A stretch of DNA of 64,000 bases, taken from the NCBI RefSeq assembly GCF_017254845.1, contig NZ_JAFKCU010000002.1:1-64000 (forward strand), given 5' to 3'. Below, in pieces: positions 17,395 to 26,858 of the stretch. The position numbers and the translations under genes were made by a program. The notes beneath the pieces were generated by a model. That model saw only the letters and a program-made list of their open reading frames with translations. It did not search any database and had not been told where the DNA came from. Origin of the DNA: Algoriphagus pacificus (GTDB lineage Bacteria; Bacteroidota; Bacteroidia; Cytophagales; Cyclobacteriaceae). How positions within the stretch are numbered: the first letter of the stretch is position 1; each line of letters opens with the position of its first letter.

Positions 17395-17487
17395 GGATTC
17401 TCCTGCCTCTTCAAAGAGGCTGCAAAAGTAGGGAAAAATGCTTTGTTAAAAAATATAGCTCCCCAAATATGTCAGCTAATTGCCTGT

Positions 17488-17612
17488 TTTTCTTTCTCTT
17501 CCTGATGAAGATGTTTTATTAGAGGCAGCGAGAAACTAAAAATCGATCCTTTTCCACCCAGTAAAAGCGCATCCTCTAGCGGAATTCCCTGGCCATCCGC
17601 TTCAAATTTATT
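17488..17612 (-). pseudogene. Decayed 3' fragment of the histidine kinase gene
   Basis: Two blocks match the intact kinase gene at 19549-20625. Bases 17533-17555 match 19609-19631 (end of the kinase ATPase domain), and about 17568-17605 match the segment coding for the DDGQGIPPEDL region near 19760-19800. The DNA between them in the intact gene is missing here. The fragment has no open frame and lies 160 bases before the two-gene block that sits next to the intact kinase. Confidence 0.65.
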
Positions 17613-17784
17613 CTGATTTATCAAAGCTCATATAATTAGACCGCCGAAGTAAAATGGAGGAAGTATAATTAAGATTTTAATTAAATTTTCTGATCAGTGT
17701 TAGTAAGTTCTAAAATATTACAGATTAGCATTTTTAATTCTAAGCTTTCAGAGAAAGCCAAAACTTCAAATTTTAATTAAAGGA

Positions 17785-18840
17785 ATGAGACCTATTTTAT
17801 CGATAATTATGATTTGTCTTTTGGTAAGCTTGAATGCTTGCAAAGAAAAATCACTGGGAGATAGTTTTCAGGATTTTTTCAAGGAGGCAAGAATATTATC
17901 ATTGGAAAAGATCCCCTTTGAGCCTGCTGAAAGCAGTCCCTTTTTCTCCAATATGTTTATTCTAGGTTATATAGATAGTGTAATTGTAGTTAATGAATTA
18001 TTGGATTCCGATTTTACTTTCAAATTGATTGACCTGAAATCAGGTAGGGTAAAGAAATTTGGAAAAAGAGGGGAGGGTCCAAATGAGCTGTTATCCGACG
18101 GGGGATATTTCCTTCTGGACCACGAAAACAATCACCTGATTATAGGTGATGGTTACTTTAATTACGTCTATAAAGTTGAAGAACTTTTTGACGAGAATGT
18201 GATCCCCATTGAATCGTTTCGGTTTGAAACAGGGGATGACAGACTCATGGGTCATCGGGTAATGGCAAACGGATCGGTTTTTGGATCAAGCTATTTGAAG
18301 CGTTTTGCTTCTTATGATATTTCAGAGTCTACATTTGATACTTACGAGGACTATCCAGGTGGAGAATCTCAGGCTCTAGCCCACCAGGCCTACTTTCTAG
18401 CTCACCCGAACGAGTTTCGAATTGCCTATGGCATGAGGTCTTTTCCAGAGTTTGGTATAATCTCTGAAGAAAATGATCAGTTGGAAATTAAGAAATGGAA
18501 TTGGGGAGATATAAATTCAAAAGTAGAAGAAAGTTCTGATGGAACCCGCGCTTCCACAGGTTCTCCGGAAGATGAACTTCATTTCTTTTCGACTGCAGGA
18601 GGAAATAAATCCATTTTCTTCCTGCATTCTGGCGCTAAACTAAGATACCCAGATGGTAGAGTGCGCCGAGAAGGCTTGTTAACCGACAAAGTGTATCAAT
18701 TGGATTGGAACGGTAATCCTATTGCCGTTTTGAATTTAGGGCAAGAAGTAAAAGCTATTGCGGTAGATCCTGAAGAAAACTATCTGTATGCTTCTACAGG
18801 TTCAGCCAATCCTGAATTGTTGATTTTTAAATTACCATAA
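17785..18840 (+). CDS. Six-bladed beta-propeller lipoprotein (TolB-like)
   Basis: A 351-residue predicted lipoprotein: the signal SIIMICLLVSLNAC gives a lipobox cysteine near residue 19. The body has the KKFGKRGEGPNEL segment typical of Bacteroidota six-bladed propeller proteins (BF3164/6-blade families), followed by repeated strands such as HLIIGDGYFNYVYKVEE and a closing YLYASTGSANPELLIFKL. Function unknown; such proteins are usually outer-membrane or periplasmic. The TTG-start gene at 18842 follows after one base, so the two form a unit. The unit is flanked by a kinase fragment on one side and the intact kinase on the other. Confidence 0.75.
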   Translation: MRPILSIIMICLLVSLNACKEKSLGDSFQDFFKEARILSLEKIPFEPAESSPFFSNMFILGYIDSVIVVNELLDSDFTFKLIDLKSGRVKKFGKRGEGPNELLSDGGYFLLDHENNHLIIGDGYFNYVYKVEELFDENVIPIESFRFETGDDRLMGHRVMANGSVFGSSYLKRFASYDISESTFDTYEDYPGGESQALAHQAYFLAHPNEFRIAYGMRSFPEFGIISEENDQLEIKKWNWGDINSKVEESSDGTRASTGSPEDELHFFSTAGGNKSIFFLHSGAKLRYPDGRVRREGLLTDKVYQLDWNGNPIAVLNLGQEVKAIAVDPEENYLYASTGSANPELLIFKLP

Positions 18841-18841
18841 G

Positions 18842-19552
18842 TTGAAAAACATAATACTTTCTTGTTTGATATTAGTGTTGGTTTTGGAAAAGATCCATGC
18901 TCAAGTTTCCATTATAGGAAATGAATTTGATCCAGCCCTAAGCTCATTACTTTATAAAAATCAGTTAGATAAAGTAAAAAGGGAATATTCTAAAGAAGTG
19001 GTAGTGGTCCGCTTCTTGAATCCAGATAATGCTAGAATAGAATTTGAATTAACCGTTTGGGAGCATTTTATCAATGCTGTTGATAGTAGTCTCATAGGCT
19101 TTGTTTTTTACTCACCAAAGACAAACGATTCATTTCAGCAAATTTGGAATAAATCAGTAGGGTCTTCTGCACGTTTGATTATCGATGAGGGACAAATAGT
19201 AAATAAGGCTAACGAGATTTCAGAAGACCCAACTGCACATACATTAGTCATGGATAGGGATTTTAAAATATTGGAACAAGTGGGATCCCCAATCTTAAAT
19301 GAAAATTTCGATGACTTGAGAAATACAATTGCCAAGAATCTTTTAAAAAATGGCATTGATCATGGAGTTAAAGGTGCAATCCATGACAAGGATGCAAATA
19401 ATCGAACTTGGTTTATGGCACAGCCTATTTATGTAACTTCAACTGGAAGTACTATTCCTCAAAATGAAGCATTGAAACTAATTGTAGATGGATCGGCATT
19501 CCCTGAATATTCGCCTCTTTCAGATACTGTAAGACTTATCAAAAGGCGTTAG
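18842..19552 (+). CDS. Hypothetical secreted protein
   Basis: A 236-residue protein with a TTG start and a signal peptide (IILSCLILVLVLEKIHAQ). It is predicted alpha/beta with a KEVVVVRFLNPDNARIEFE strand and an LVMDRDFKILEQVGSPILN segment, which weakly recalls thioredoxin-fold proteins of the TlpA type but has no CxxC. It starts one base after the propeller lipoprotein, so the two are probably co-expressed. Its stop overlaps the convergent kinase stop by 4 bases. The family was not recognised. Confidence 0.65.
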   Translation: MKNIILSCLILVLVLEKIHAQVSIIGNEFDPALSSLLYKNQLDKVKREYSKEVVVVRFLNPDNARIEFELTVWEHFINAVDSSLIGFVFYSPKTNDSFQQIWNKSVGSSARLIIDEGQIVNKANEISEDPTAHTLVMDRDFKILEQVGSPILNENFDDLRNTIAKNLLKNGIDHGVKGAIHDKDANNRTWFMAQPIYVTSTGSTIPQNEALKLIVDGSAFPEYSPLSDTVRLIKRR

Positions 19553-20625
19553 GATTTCTGAATTGCTTCTTTGCTTTCAATGACCACTGGTTTCACCAAA
19601 GGCAAGGAAAAACTAAAAATCGATCCTTTTCCGACTGTAGAGCTTACAGAAATCTTGCTTTTGTGTCCTTCCAGAATATGCTTTACAATCGCTAATCCCA
19701 ATCCGGTTCCGCCTTCTTTTTTGTTCCGGCTCTTCTCCACTCGGTAGAAGCGCTCAAAAATCCGCTTCAGATCCTCCGGAGGGATTCCCTGGCCATCGTC
19801 TTTGATGTCAACCTGAATGCTGCTCTTACTTGCCTTTAATGTGACTTTTACCTGCCCCTTGTTATTATTGTACTTGACGGCATTGAAAATCAGGTTTTGA
19901 CATACTCGATAGATTTTCTGGCGATCCGCAGAAGTGATATAGGGAGTGTTTTCTTCATGCTCAAAAATAATCTCCACATCCCGCTTAGAGGCTTTGTGCT
20001 CCAGCTGATCAATTACTTCTATGATTAGGTCCTTGAGATCAAATTGGGTGAAAGTGAATTTGATCACCCCGCTTTCCATTTGGTTTAATGTCAACAGATC
20101 CTGAACCAATACATCGAGGGAATCCAGGCTTTTGGCAGCCCGCTTCAAAAACTTCATCCGAACGTGCTTGTCATCGATTGCTCCATCCAAAAGAGTATGG
20201 ATGTAACCTTGCGTGGCAAAAATCGGAGTTTTTAATTCATGGGAAATATCTGCGATAAATTCCCTTCGGAATTCGGCATTTTTCTGAAGTGTCTCGATCT
20301 CCTTTTGTCTCGCCAAAGCATAGGAGTTGATGACTTTATTGATTCTTCTAAGTGGAGAAATCGATGATTTGGAGGACTTGTCACTGATTTCTGACAAATC
20401 CTTTTTCTGGATTTTTTCCAGTAATGAGTAGATGTTCCCGATCTCCCTGAAGACTAAAAATTCCAACGTGATATTGACCAATAGGAAAGAAGCAGAAAAT
20501 GCCAAGCCTCCTGCTACCAATAAAATAGTGGAATTGGCAGAGTCTATTAAGGAAAGAAATGCAGTTACCAGAGCACTGATCGCCAATGCCAGGATAAATG
20601 CAATACCACGGGAATTTGTAAGCAT
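19549..20625 (-). CDS. Sensor histidine kinase (PhoR-like)
   Basis: A 358-residue membrane sensor kinase. Two transmembrane helices span about residues 9-26 and 33-59 with almost no periplasmic loop. Next are the dimerisation domain with DISHELKTPIF (phospho-acceptor His129), the N box NLIFNAVKYN, the G boxes DDGQGIPPEDL and GGTGLGLAIVKHI, and an F box ERFYRVEKSRN. It starts one base after the response regulator stop, so the two form an operon. The short sensor region suggests membrane or partner-protein sensing, as in PhoR-type kinases. The signal is unknown. Confidence 0.92.
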   Translation of the reverse strand: MLTNSRGIAFILALAISALVTAFLSLIDSANSTILLVAGGLAFSASFLLVNITLEFLVFREIGNIYSLLEKIQKKDLSEISDKSSKSSISPLRRINKVINSYALARQKEIETLQKNAEFRREFIADISHELKTPIFATQGYIHTLLDGAIDDKHVRMKFLKRAAKSLDSLDVLVQDLLTLNQMESGVIKFTFTQFDLKDLIIEVIDQLEHKASKRDVEIIFEHEENTPYITSADRQKIYRVCQNLIFNAVKYNNNKGQVKVTLKASKSSIQVDIKDDGQGIPPEDLKRIFERFYRVEKSRNKKEGGTGLGLAIVKHILEGHKSKISVSSTVGKGSIFSFSLPLVKPVVIESKEAIQKS

Positions 20626-20626
20626 G

Positions 20627-21316
20627 TTAGCCTAAATCGAACTTGTATCCTACGCCTTTAACAGTAGTGATATAGTCTTCTCCGATTTTTTCTCTGACTT
20701 TTCTGATGTGTACGTCCACTGTCCGTGCCAAGACAAAAACATCAGCTCCCCAGATATTTTGGAGTAGCTCATCTCTACTGAAAACCATATTAGGGTTTTT
20801 GGCTAGGAAATACAACAATTCAAATTCCTTCTTGGGAAGTGTGATGGTTTTTCCTGATTTATCGATGGTATAACTTCCCCTGTCGATGATCAGATCCTTG
20901 ATTTTAATCTGAATCTGTTCCTGCTCTTTTTTAGATTCTCTTCTGAATAGAGCAGCGATTCTACTCATCAGCGCACGAGGTTTGATTGGTTTGGTGATGT
21001 AATCATCCGCTCCCACATCAAATGCCGCCACTTCTGAATATTCTTCCATCCTTGCAGTCAGAAAAATCACAAAAGCATTTTTTAGCTCAGGAATCTGACG
21101 GATCTGTAAACAGGTTTCTACCCCGTCCTGGCCTGGCATCATGATATCCAGTAAAATCACGTCAGGAAGAAATTTTGATGCAACCTTGACCGCCTTGATA
21201 CCATCTTCTGCAGTTGCTACTTCATAGCCTTCTTTTTGAAGATTGTATTTTAGGATTTCAACAATATCCGGTTCGTCGTCAACTACGAGAACTTTGATTT
21301 TTTGCTTATCGCTCAT
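20627..21316 (-). CDS. OmpR/PhoB-family response regulator
   Basis: A 229-residue response regulator starting MSDKQKIKVLVVDDEPD. The receiver domain has Asp57 in VILLDIMMPGQDG, threonine in FLTAR and lysine in DYITKPIKP. The C-terminal winged-helix domain (about 135-229) has LPKKEFELLYFLAKNP and ARTVDVHIRKVREKIG. The frame extends 19 codons further upstream, but the ATG at 21316 is the family start. It forms an operon with the downstream kinase. Confidence 0.94.
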   Translation of the reverse strand: MSDKQKIKVLVVDDEPDIVEILKYNLQKEGYEVATAEDGIKAVKVASKFLPDVILLDIMMPGQDGVETCLQIRQIPELKNAFVIFLTARMEEYSEVAAFDVGADDYITKPIKPRALMSRIAALFRRESKKEQEQIQIKIKDLIIDRGSYTIDKSGKTITLPKKEFELLYFLAKNPNMVFSRDELLQNIWGADVFVLARTVDVHIRKVREKIGEDYITTVKGVGYKFDLG

Positions 21317-21467
21317 GCTGGCATTTCTTAATAATTCGCTTAAAAATAAGGAATATTTAAAGACTCCCGCCAAATAAAAAGTAGGTTTTCAGTTTGTTCC
21401 TTGAGCTTTCCAAGGAATTATTCTGCTTCTCGCAAACAAGATTAAGCGAAAGTTAACCCAGTCTTAA

Positions 21468-22259
21468 TTAATTGTTTCGTAAACCCTTGGCATTGATGAT
21501 GTCAAAATTCAGGGAACCTAAAAATAAGTTGGCTTTAATTTTAACCGGGATTTTGTTCTGATCCTTAGTCACCCAGATTTTCACAGGGTAGTCCCCCCTG
21601 AAAAGTTTGTTTTTCGGTATTTGAGGTGAAAAGATATAGGTTTCCTTCTCGCCTATCTCGGTATCTATCCGCTCGATCCCTTCATATATTAACTTTATGT
21701 TATATATCTCCTTGTCGAAGAATCCTCGGATCAAAACAGTCTCTCCCGGCTCCAAATTTTCCAGATCCAGCGTTCTCAAATAATAGAAACCACTGACGAT
21801 ATCCTGGATTTGTCCGGGCAAGTCATATTCTTTGACACTCTTAAGTGTGCGGTTATCTTTTTCAAAAACTTCTACCAGTGCTTTCTTATTTTTTTGGTCG
21901 AAAGACACTTTTTCATGCTTGCGGTATTTGCCTTCTTCGATGTGCTGATAGAAAACAGATGGGTGAATGGTGTTGGTGTCCAAGTAGGTTCCCCAGTTGT
22001 CATTGACCCTTCCGAAAATCGTGGCAGCCCCCTTGGTTTTACCAAAGACATCAATTTTGTAATGAGGTCTGTTATTTTGTGTGTGAGATCTTTTATTGAT
22101 CTGCAATTTGGCATCGGCAAGATTCAACCATCCATAGCTTACCTCAAAGTTCAGTTCTTCCCCAAAAGTAAAGGCATCATTTGTCGGAATTTCTTGAGAA
22201 AACAGGCTAGAGCTCCACAGAAATGCGATTGCAAAAAAATAAGTGAAAAGTCTTCTCAT
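21468..22259 (-). CDS. DUF3108 domain protein
   Basis: A 263-residue secreted protein starting MRRLFTYFFAIAFLWSSSLFSQ (signal peptide). The mature part has GEELNFEVSYGWLNLADAKL, IHPSVFYQHIEEGKYRKHEKVSFDQ and a closing PVKIKANLFLGSLNFDI, the pattern of DUF3108, periplasmic proteins of unknown function predicted to be beta-rich. The frame continues 50 codons upstream into the recA promoter region, but the ATG at 22259 directly precedes the signal peptide and is preferred. It is divergent from recA. Confidence 0.85.
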   Translation of the reverse strand: MRRLFTYFFAIAFLWSSSLFSQEIPTNDAFTFGEELNFEVSYGWLNLADAKLQINKRSHTQNNRPHYKIDVFGKTKGAATIFGRVNDNWGTYLDTNTIHPSVFYQHIEEGKYRKHEKVSFDQKNKKALVEVFEKDNRTLKSVKEYDLPGQIQDIVSGFYYLRTLDLENLEPGETVLIRGFFDKEIYNIKLIYEGIERIDTEIGEKETYIFSPQIPKNKLFRGDYPVKIWVTKDQNKIPVKIKANLFLGSLNFDIINAKGLRNN

Positions 22260-22439
22260 AGATTTTAGTGACAATACCTGACGAAAATTGAGTTTTTTAG
22301 TAGGTATTACGAAAAAAAGAGCTGTTTGGTGAATAAAATTACGAATTTGGCCATCGAAAACAATGGCTATTTCTTCTTTGGTAAAAGCATGTTGTTTAGT
22401 TAATTTCACCTACTATTGATTCTTCTAAAACGAAAATAC

Positions 22440-23471
22440 ATGAGTAATAACGCAGAAAAACTAAAAGCCCTTCAACTGACCATCGATAAGTTGGAGAAAA
22501 CCTACGGGAAAGGTACTGTGATGAAGCTGAGCGACAACAAAGTTTTGGATGTCCCGGCGATCTCTACAGGTTCCCTTGGGCTAGATATGGCACTGGGTGT
22601 GGGAGGTATTCCTAGGGGCCGGGTGATCGAGATTTATGGTCCGGAATCTTCTGGTAAAACCACACTGACAATGCACTGTATCGCTGAAGCCCAGAAGGCT
22701 GGAGGTCTAGCTGCGTTTATCGATGCTGAACATGCATTCGACAAAACCTATGCCGAAAAGCTGGGTATAGATACTGAAAACTTGTTAATATCCCAGCCTG
22801 ATAACGGAGAACAAGCCTTGGAAATTGCCGAGCATTTGATACGTTCAGGGGCAATCGATATTATAGTAATTGACTCTGTGGCTGCTTTAGTTCCCAAAGG
22901 TGAACTGGAAGGCGACATGGGAGATTCCAAAATGGGCTTGCAGGCGAGATTGATGTCTCAAGCGCTTCGTAAGTTGACAGGAGCTATCAATAAGACAGGT
23001 TGTGCATGTATTTTTATCAACCAGTTGAGAGAGAAAATTGGTGTTATGTTCGGTAATCCGGAAACAACTACCGGTGGAAATGCCTTGAAATTCTACGCAT
23101 CTGTTAGATTGGATATCCGTAGAATCGGCCAGATTAAAGAAAGCGCCGATAATATTTTAGGTAACAGAACGCGAGTGAAGGTTGTAAAAAACAAAGTTGC
23201 TCCGCCATTCAAAGTGGTAGAATTTGACATCATGTATGGTCAGGGGATTTCCAAAGTAGGGGAGATTATTGACCTAGGTGTGGAATTTGATATCATCAAA
23301 AAAGCCGGTTCATGGTTCTCTTATAATGGAGAAAAATTGGGACAAGGCCGTGATGCAGTAAAAAATCTATTGTTAGACAATCCAGAATTAATGGAAGAGC
23401 TGGAAGTAAAGATCAAAGCCGCTTCAGGATTAAATGCAGCTCCAGCTGCAGCAGTGGATTTGGAAGAATAA
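22440..23471 (+). CDS. recA: Recombinase RecA
   Basis: RecA coats single-stranded DNA and drives strand exchange and the SOS co-protease reaction. The 343-residue protein starts at ATG 22440 ([20 protein letters not shown]). It has Walker [10 protein letters not shown] at residues 67-75, the [15 protein letters not shown] and [18 protein letters not shown] (Walker B) regions, loop L1/L2 residues in [27 protein letters not shown], and the C-terminal DNA-binding lobe. Length and motifs are complete. A strong terminator follows. Confidence 0.99.
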   Translation: MSNNAEKLKALQLTIDKLEKTYGKGTVMKLSDNKVLDVPAISTGSLGLDMALGVGGIPRGRVIEIYGPESSGKTTLTMHCIAEAQKAGGLAAFIDAEHAFDKTYAEKLGIDTENLLISQPDNGEQALEIAEHLIRSGAIDIIVIDSVAALVPKGELEGDMGDSKMGLQARLMSQALRKLTGAINKTGCACIFINQLREKIGVMFGNPETTTGGNALKFYASVRLDIRRIGQIKESADNILGNRTRVKVVKNKVAPPFKVVEFDIMYGQGISKVGEIIDLGVEFDIIKKAGSWFSYNGEKLGQGRDAVKNLLLDNPELMEELEVKIKAASGLNAAPAAAVDLEE

Positions 23472-23492
23472 GATCTAAAAGTCAATAAAATA

Positions 23493-23522
23493 AAAAAAGG
23501 GAGCTTCAAGCTCCCTTTTTTT
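23493..23522. terminator. Bidirectional terminator after recA
   Basis: A palindrome (GGGAGCTT C AAGCTCCC) flanked by A and T runs separates convergent recA and the permease gene. Its right end touches the permease stop codon. Confidence 0.92.
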
Positions 23523-24768
23523 ATGTGGTTCGGATAGCCTCTACCGGATCCATTCGAGCTGCCAGCGTCGCAGGCACAATTCCCGATACAACCCCAATAG
23601 CGGAAGAAACCCCGAGTCCTAAAACAATATTTTTAAAGGATAAAACCAGCTCCAGACTTCCCAATTGGATAAAGCTTAGCCCGAATACAATTAGGATTCC
23701 TGTAATTCCACCGATCAGACTTAAGAATACCGCTTCAAATAGGAACTGGAATAAAATGAAGTAATTCTTTGCTCCCAGAGATTTTTGGATTCCGATGATA
23801 TTGGTTCTTTCTCTTACTGACACAAACATGATATTTGCAATCCCGAATCCACCGACTAGAATAGAAAAACCTCCGATTACCCAGCCTGCTATGGAAATCA
23901 CGTCGAAAATAGATCCAATGGCATTTTGAATAAACTCTGTCTTGTTTAATGCGAAATTATCTTCTTCAATAGGTTTCAAGCCACGTTTGGCTCTTAATAA
24001 ACCTGTGAGTTCATTTTCTAGAGCAACCAAACCGATGTCTTCTTCTTTTCCTTTTACCGCGATTGTTGGCTCGATGCCATTCCTACCTGTGTAGAACATT
24101 TTGCTAAATGCTCCATAAGGAATCACACAGGCTTCATCTTTGGATGGAGCATCGAAAAGACCTTCTCCCTCTTCTTCGAATACACCTATGACTACAAATT
24201 TGATTCCTTTGATTTTAATTTCTTTTCCAAGGATGGGTTGATTTGGATAAAGGGTGTTTGCGATTTTTCTACCGACAACGGCAAGATTTCTTGAGGCATT
24301 GATTTCTGATTCAAGAAAATAACGTCCTTCCTCAATTGGCATGTCATACACATCTTGATAAGTATATTCAATCCCACTTAATTGCATTCCTTGGTAAGCG
24401 TTGCTTCCGGCTTGTACTGTGGTACCTGCAGATGCAGAAATAGTAACAGCTTCAGCTGATTTCAAGCGCTCTTCCAAAAATCTATATTCGGCTAAAGTAC
24501 CGGGAGGTCTTCTAAAATATTTCCACCAAGGATAGTCTTGTGGACCATTGGCAAATGGAAATCTGTCCACCCGCATCACATTTGTTCCCAAGAAAGAAAA
24601 AGAAGCTTTGATATTATTTTCCAAAGAATCCACCAAAGTGAAAACGGCGATGATGGCAAAAATACCAATCGTTACGCCCAATAAAGACAGGATTGTTCGA
24701 GTTATGTTAGATTTTAAAGCAGAAACTGCAAACCTAAAACTCTCCCATGTGAGCTGGAAAAAGAGCAT
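23521..24768 (-). CDS. ABC transporter permease (MacB/FtsX family)
   Basis: A 415-residue permease. It has an N-terminal transmembrane helix (TILSLLGVTIGIFAIIAVFTLVDSL, about 25-50), a large extracytoplasmic MacB-type domain (about 50-270, GIEYTYQDVYDMPIEEGRYF), and three C-terminal helices near 290-320, 340-365 and 380-400. The cytoplasmic VSVRERTNIIGIQKSLGAK loop and the ending LAARMDPVEAIR are standard for this family. The cognate ATPase is not adjacent. It could export macrolides, lipoproteins or peptides; the substrate is unknown. Confidence 0.92.
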   Translation of the reverse strand: MLFFQLTWESFRFAVSALKSNITRTILSLLGVTIGIFAIIAVFTLVDSLENNIKASFSFLGTNVMRVDRFPFANGPQDYPWWKYFRRPPGTLAEYRFLEERLKSAEAVTISASAGTTVQAGSNAYQGMQLSGIEYTYQDVYDMPIEEGRYFLESEINASRNLAVVGRKIANTLYPNQPILGKEIKIKGIKFVVIGVFEEEGEGLFDAPSKDEACVIPYGAFSKMFYTGRNGIEPTIAVKGKEEDIGLVALENELTGLLRAKRGLKPIEEDNFALNKTEFIQNAIGSIFDVISIAGWVIGGFSILVGGFGIANIMFVSVRERTNIIGIQKSLGAKNYFILFQFLFEAVFLSLIGGITGILIVFGLSFIQLGSLELVLSFKNIVLGLGVSSAIGVVSGIVPATLAARMDPVEAIRTT

Positions 24769-24828
24769 GCTTTTAATAGTTGGTTAAAACAATTTGTTAA
24801 GATAGCTGAAATTGGGCATTATTGTTAT

Positions 24829-24836
24829 TATCTTTG
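24829..24836 (+). promoter_or_regulatory. Probable -7 element of queA
   Basis: TATCTTTG matches the Bacteroidota -7 consensus TAnnTTTG. It lies 58 bases before the queA ATG. The nearest TTG upstream is only 14 bases away, so the -33 element is uncertain. Confidence 0.5.
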
Positions 24837-24894
24837 CATTTTTTAGAGTTATTCTAAATCAAACAAATCAAGCTCAGACATCTAAAGCTTTCCT

Positions 24895-25944
24895 ATGAAA
24901 TTATCAGATTTCAAATTTGACGTTCCAAAAAAACTAGTATCTCTTTATCCAACTGAAAATCGCGACGAATCCCGCTTAATGGTCTTGCACCGTAGTACGG
25001 GAAAGATAGAGCATAAGGTTTTCAAAGATATCATTGAATACTTCGGCGACGGAGATGTTTTTGTCACCAATGATACGAAAGTATTCCCTGCAAGACTCTA
25101 TGGAAACAAAGAGAAAACAGGGGCAGAAATTGAAGTTTTCCTTCTTAGAGAACTCAATTCTGAATTGAGACTTTGGGACGTGCTAGTTGATCCTGCAAGA
25201 AAAATCCGGGTTGGCAACAAACTCTATTTCGGAGATTCAGATCTAGTTGCAGAAGTAATCGATAATACTACTTCACGTGGTAGAACCATTCGATTCCTAT
25301 TCGACGGAACAGAAGAAGAATTCCACAAAACCATCGATTCTCTTGGAGAGACTCCTCTTTTGAAAGAATTCATCGAACGTAAAGTGGAGGCTGAAGACCG
25401 TGAGAGATATCAGACTGTATTTGCTAAGAATGTAGGTGCTGTAGCTGCTCCAACTGCAGGATTGCACTTTACTCCACATTTGTTGAAGCGCCTTGAGCTT
25501 CAGGGAGTGGAAGTGACTCCGATTACTTTGCATGTTGGATTGGGTACTTTCCGTCAAGTAGACGTAGAAGATCTGACCAAACATAAAATGGATTCTGAGA
25601 ATTATAACATTCCAGAAGGAACTGTGAAACTGGTCAATCAGGCACTAGACAATAAAAAGCGTGTGGTTGCTGTGGGAACAACTTCTCTTAAAACTATCGA
25701 ATCCTCTGTAACTGCAAATGGTCGATTGAAGGCTAGCGAAGGATGGACAGATAAATTCATCATTCCTCCTTACGATTTCAAAATCGCCAATGCTTTGATT
25801 ACTAACTTCCACCTTCCTGAATCAACTTTGTTGATGACTGCTTCGGCATTTGGAGGCTATGATTTGGTGATGAAAGCTTATAAAGAAGCAATCAAAGAGA
25901 AATATCGCTTCTTCTCCTATGGAGACGCAATGTTGATCCTCTAA
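24895..25944 (+). CDS. queA: S-adenosylmethionine:tRNA ribosyltransferase-isomerase
   Basis: QueA adds an epoxycyclopentanediol unit from SAM to preQ1 in tRNA, in queuosine synthesis. The 349-residue protein shows [70 protein letters not shown] and [17 protein letters not shown], all characteristic. The length is normal. It is followed by a clear terminator and appears to be a single-gene unit. Confidence 0.98.
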   Translation: MKLSDFKFDVPKKLVSLYPTENRDESRLMVLHRSTGKIEHKVFKDIIEYFGDGDVFVTNDTKVFPARLYGNKEKTGAEIEVFLLRELNSELRLWDVLVDPARKIRVGNKLYFGDSDLVAEVIDNTTSRGRTIRFLFDGTEEEFHKTIDSLGETPLLKEFIERKVEAEDRERYQTVFAKNVGAVAAPTAGLHFTPHLLKRLELQGVEVTPITLHVGLGTFRQVDVEDLTKHKMDSENYNIPEGTVKLVNQALDNKKRVVAVGTTSLKTIESSVTANGRLKASEGWTDKFIIPPYDFKIANALITNFHLPESTLLMTASAFGGYDLVMKAYKEAIKEKYRFFSYGDAMLIL

Positions 25945-25949
25945 AACTG

Positions 25950-25976
25950 AAAGCTCCCAAATGGGAGCTTTTTTTA
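25950..25976 (+). terminator. Terminator after queA
   Basis: Stem AAAGCTCCC / GGGAGCTTT with a 4-base loop and a T run. Confidence 0.92.
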
Positions 25977-26051
25977 TTCCTTCACAGTTTGATAATTTGC
26001 TGATATTTCGATTCTGAAAAGAATGGATACTTTTGTTCCAAAATTCACACT

Positions 26052-26735
26052 ATGAATAAAGCTGCGATTCTTGTCGCTGGAGGAAAGGGAACCCGCATGG
26101 GGGCACCAATTTCAAAACAGTATTTACCTATCGGTGGAAAGCCAGTTTTGATGCATACCCTTTCTGTTTTTCAGGAGGTAGATCCCCAGATAAAGCTGAT
26201 TTTAGTTTTACCCAAAGAGGATTTTGCATATTGGAATCAGCTCTGCCAAGAATATGATTTTCAGATTCCTCACGAACTGGTGGCAGGAGGAAACTCTCGC
26301 TTTCAATCGGTAAGAAATGGATTGGATTCCATGGATTGGAAAGATGGCCTTGTGGCAATTCATGACGGTGTTAGACCATTTGTAAGTACAGAAGTAATTG
26401 AAAATTCATTTTTGGAAGCGGAGCGTTCAGGAAGTGGAATTGCTGTGATCGCTTTGAAAGACTCCATTAGGAAGCTTTCCGATGATGGTAAATCCTTTTA
26501 CCAGGAGCGTCAATATTTTAGATTGGTTCAGACGCCTCAGACTTTTCAGCTGGCTAAAATCAAAAAGGCTTTCGAAGTAACCGAAATGCAACAATTTACA
26601 GACGATGCCACGGTCTATGAACATCAAGGTTGGCAGGTTTCGCTCATTGCTGGCAACCCAGAAAACATCAAAATTACCACTCCTGAGGATCTGGAATACG
26701 GAGAATTTTTGCTGGCAAAGAAATCAGGTCGCTGA
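26052..26735 (+). CDS. ispD: 2-C-methyl-D-erythritol 4-phosphate cytidylyltransferase
   Basis: IspD makes CDP-methylerythritol in the non-mevalonate isoprenoid pathway. The 227-residue protein has the nucleotide-binding loop AAILVAGGKGTRMG, then ISKQYLPIGGKPVLMHTL, VAIHDGVRPFVS, VIALKDSIRK and the C-terminal IKITTPEDLEYGE, all diagnostic. The length is normal. Confidence 0.96.
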   Translation: MNKAAILVAGGKGTRMGAPISKQYLPIGGKPVLMHTLSVFQEVDPQIKLILVLPKEDFAYWNQLCQEYDFQIPHELVAGGNSRFQSVRNGLDSMDWKDGLVAIHDGVRPFVSTEVIENSFLEAERSGSGIAVIALKDSIRKLSDDGKSFYQERQYFRLVQTPQTFQLAKIKKAFEVTEMQQFTDDATVYEHQGWQVSLIAGNPENIKITTPEDLEYGEFLLAKKSGR

Positions 26736-26858
26736 GCAATTCATTTTTACCGACTTTTTAGTGGGCTTTACCGACTTTGCTTCGGTGTTGGTCGAATAGT
26801 CATTTTCTAGGAAAGGGTTTCAATCTAGATTTGATCATTCATTTAAACCAACATACTA

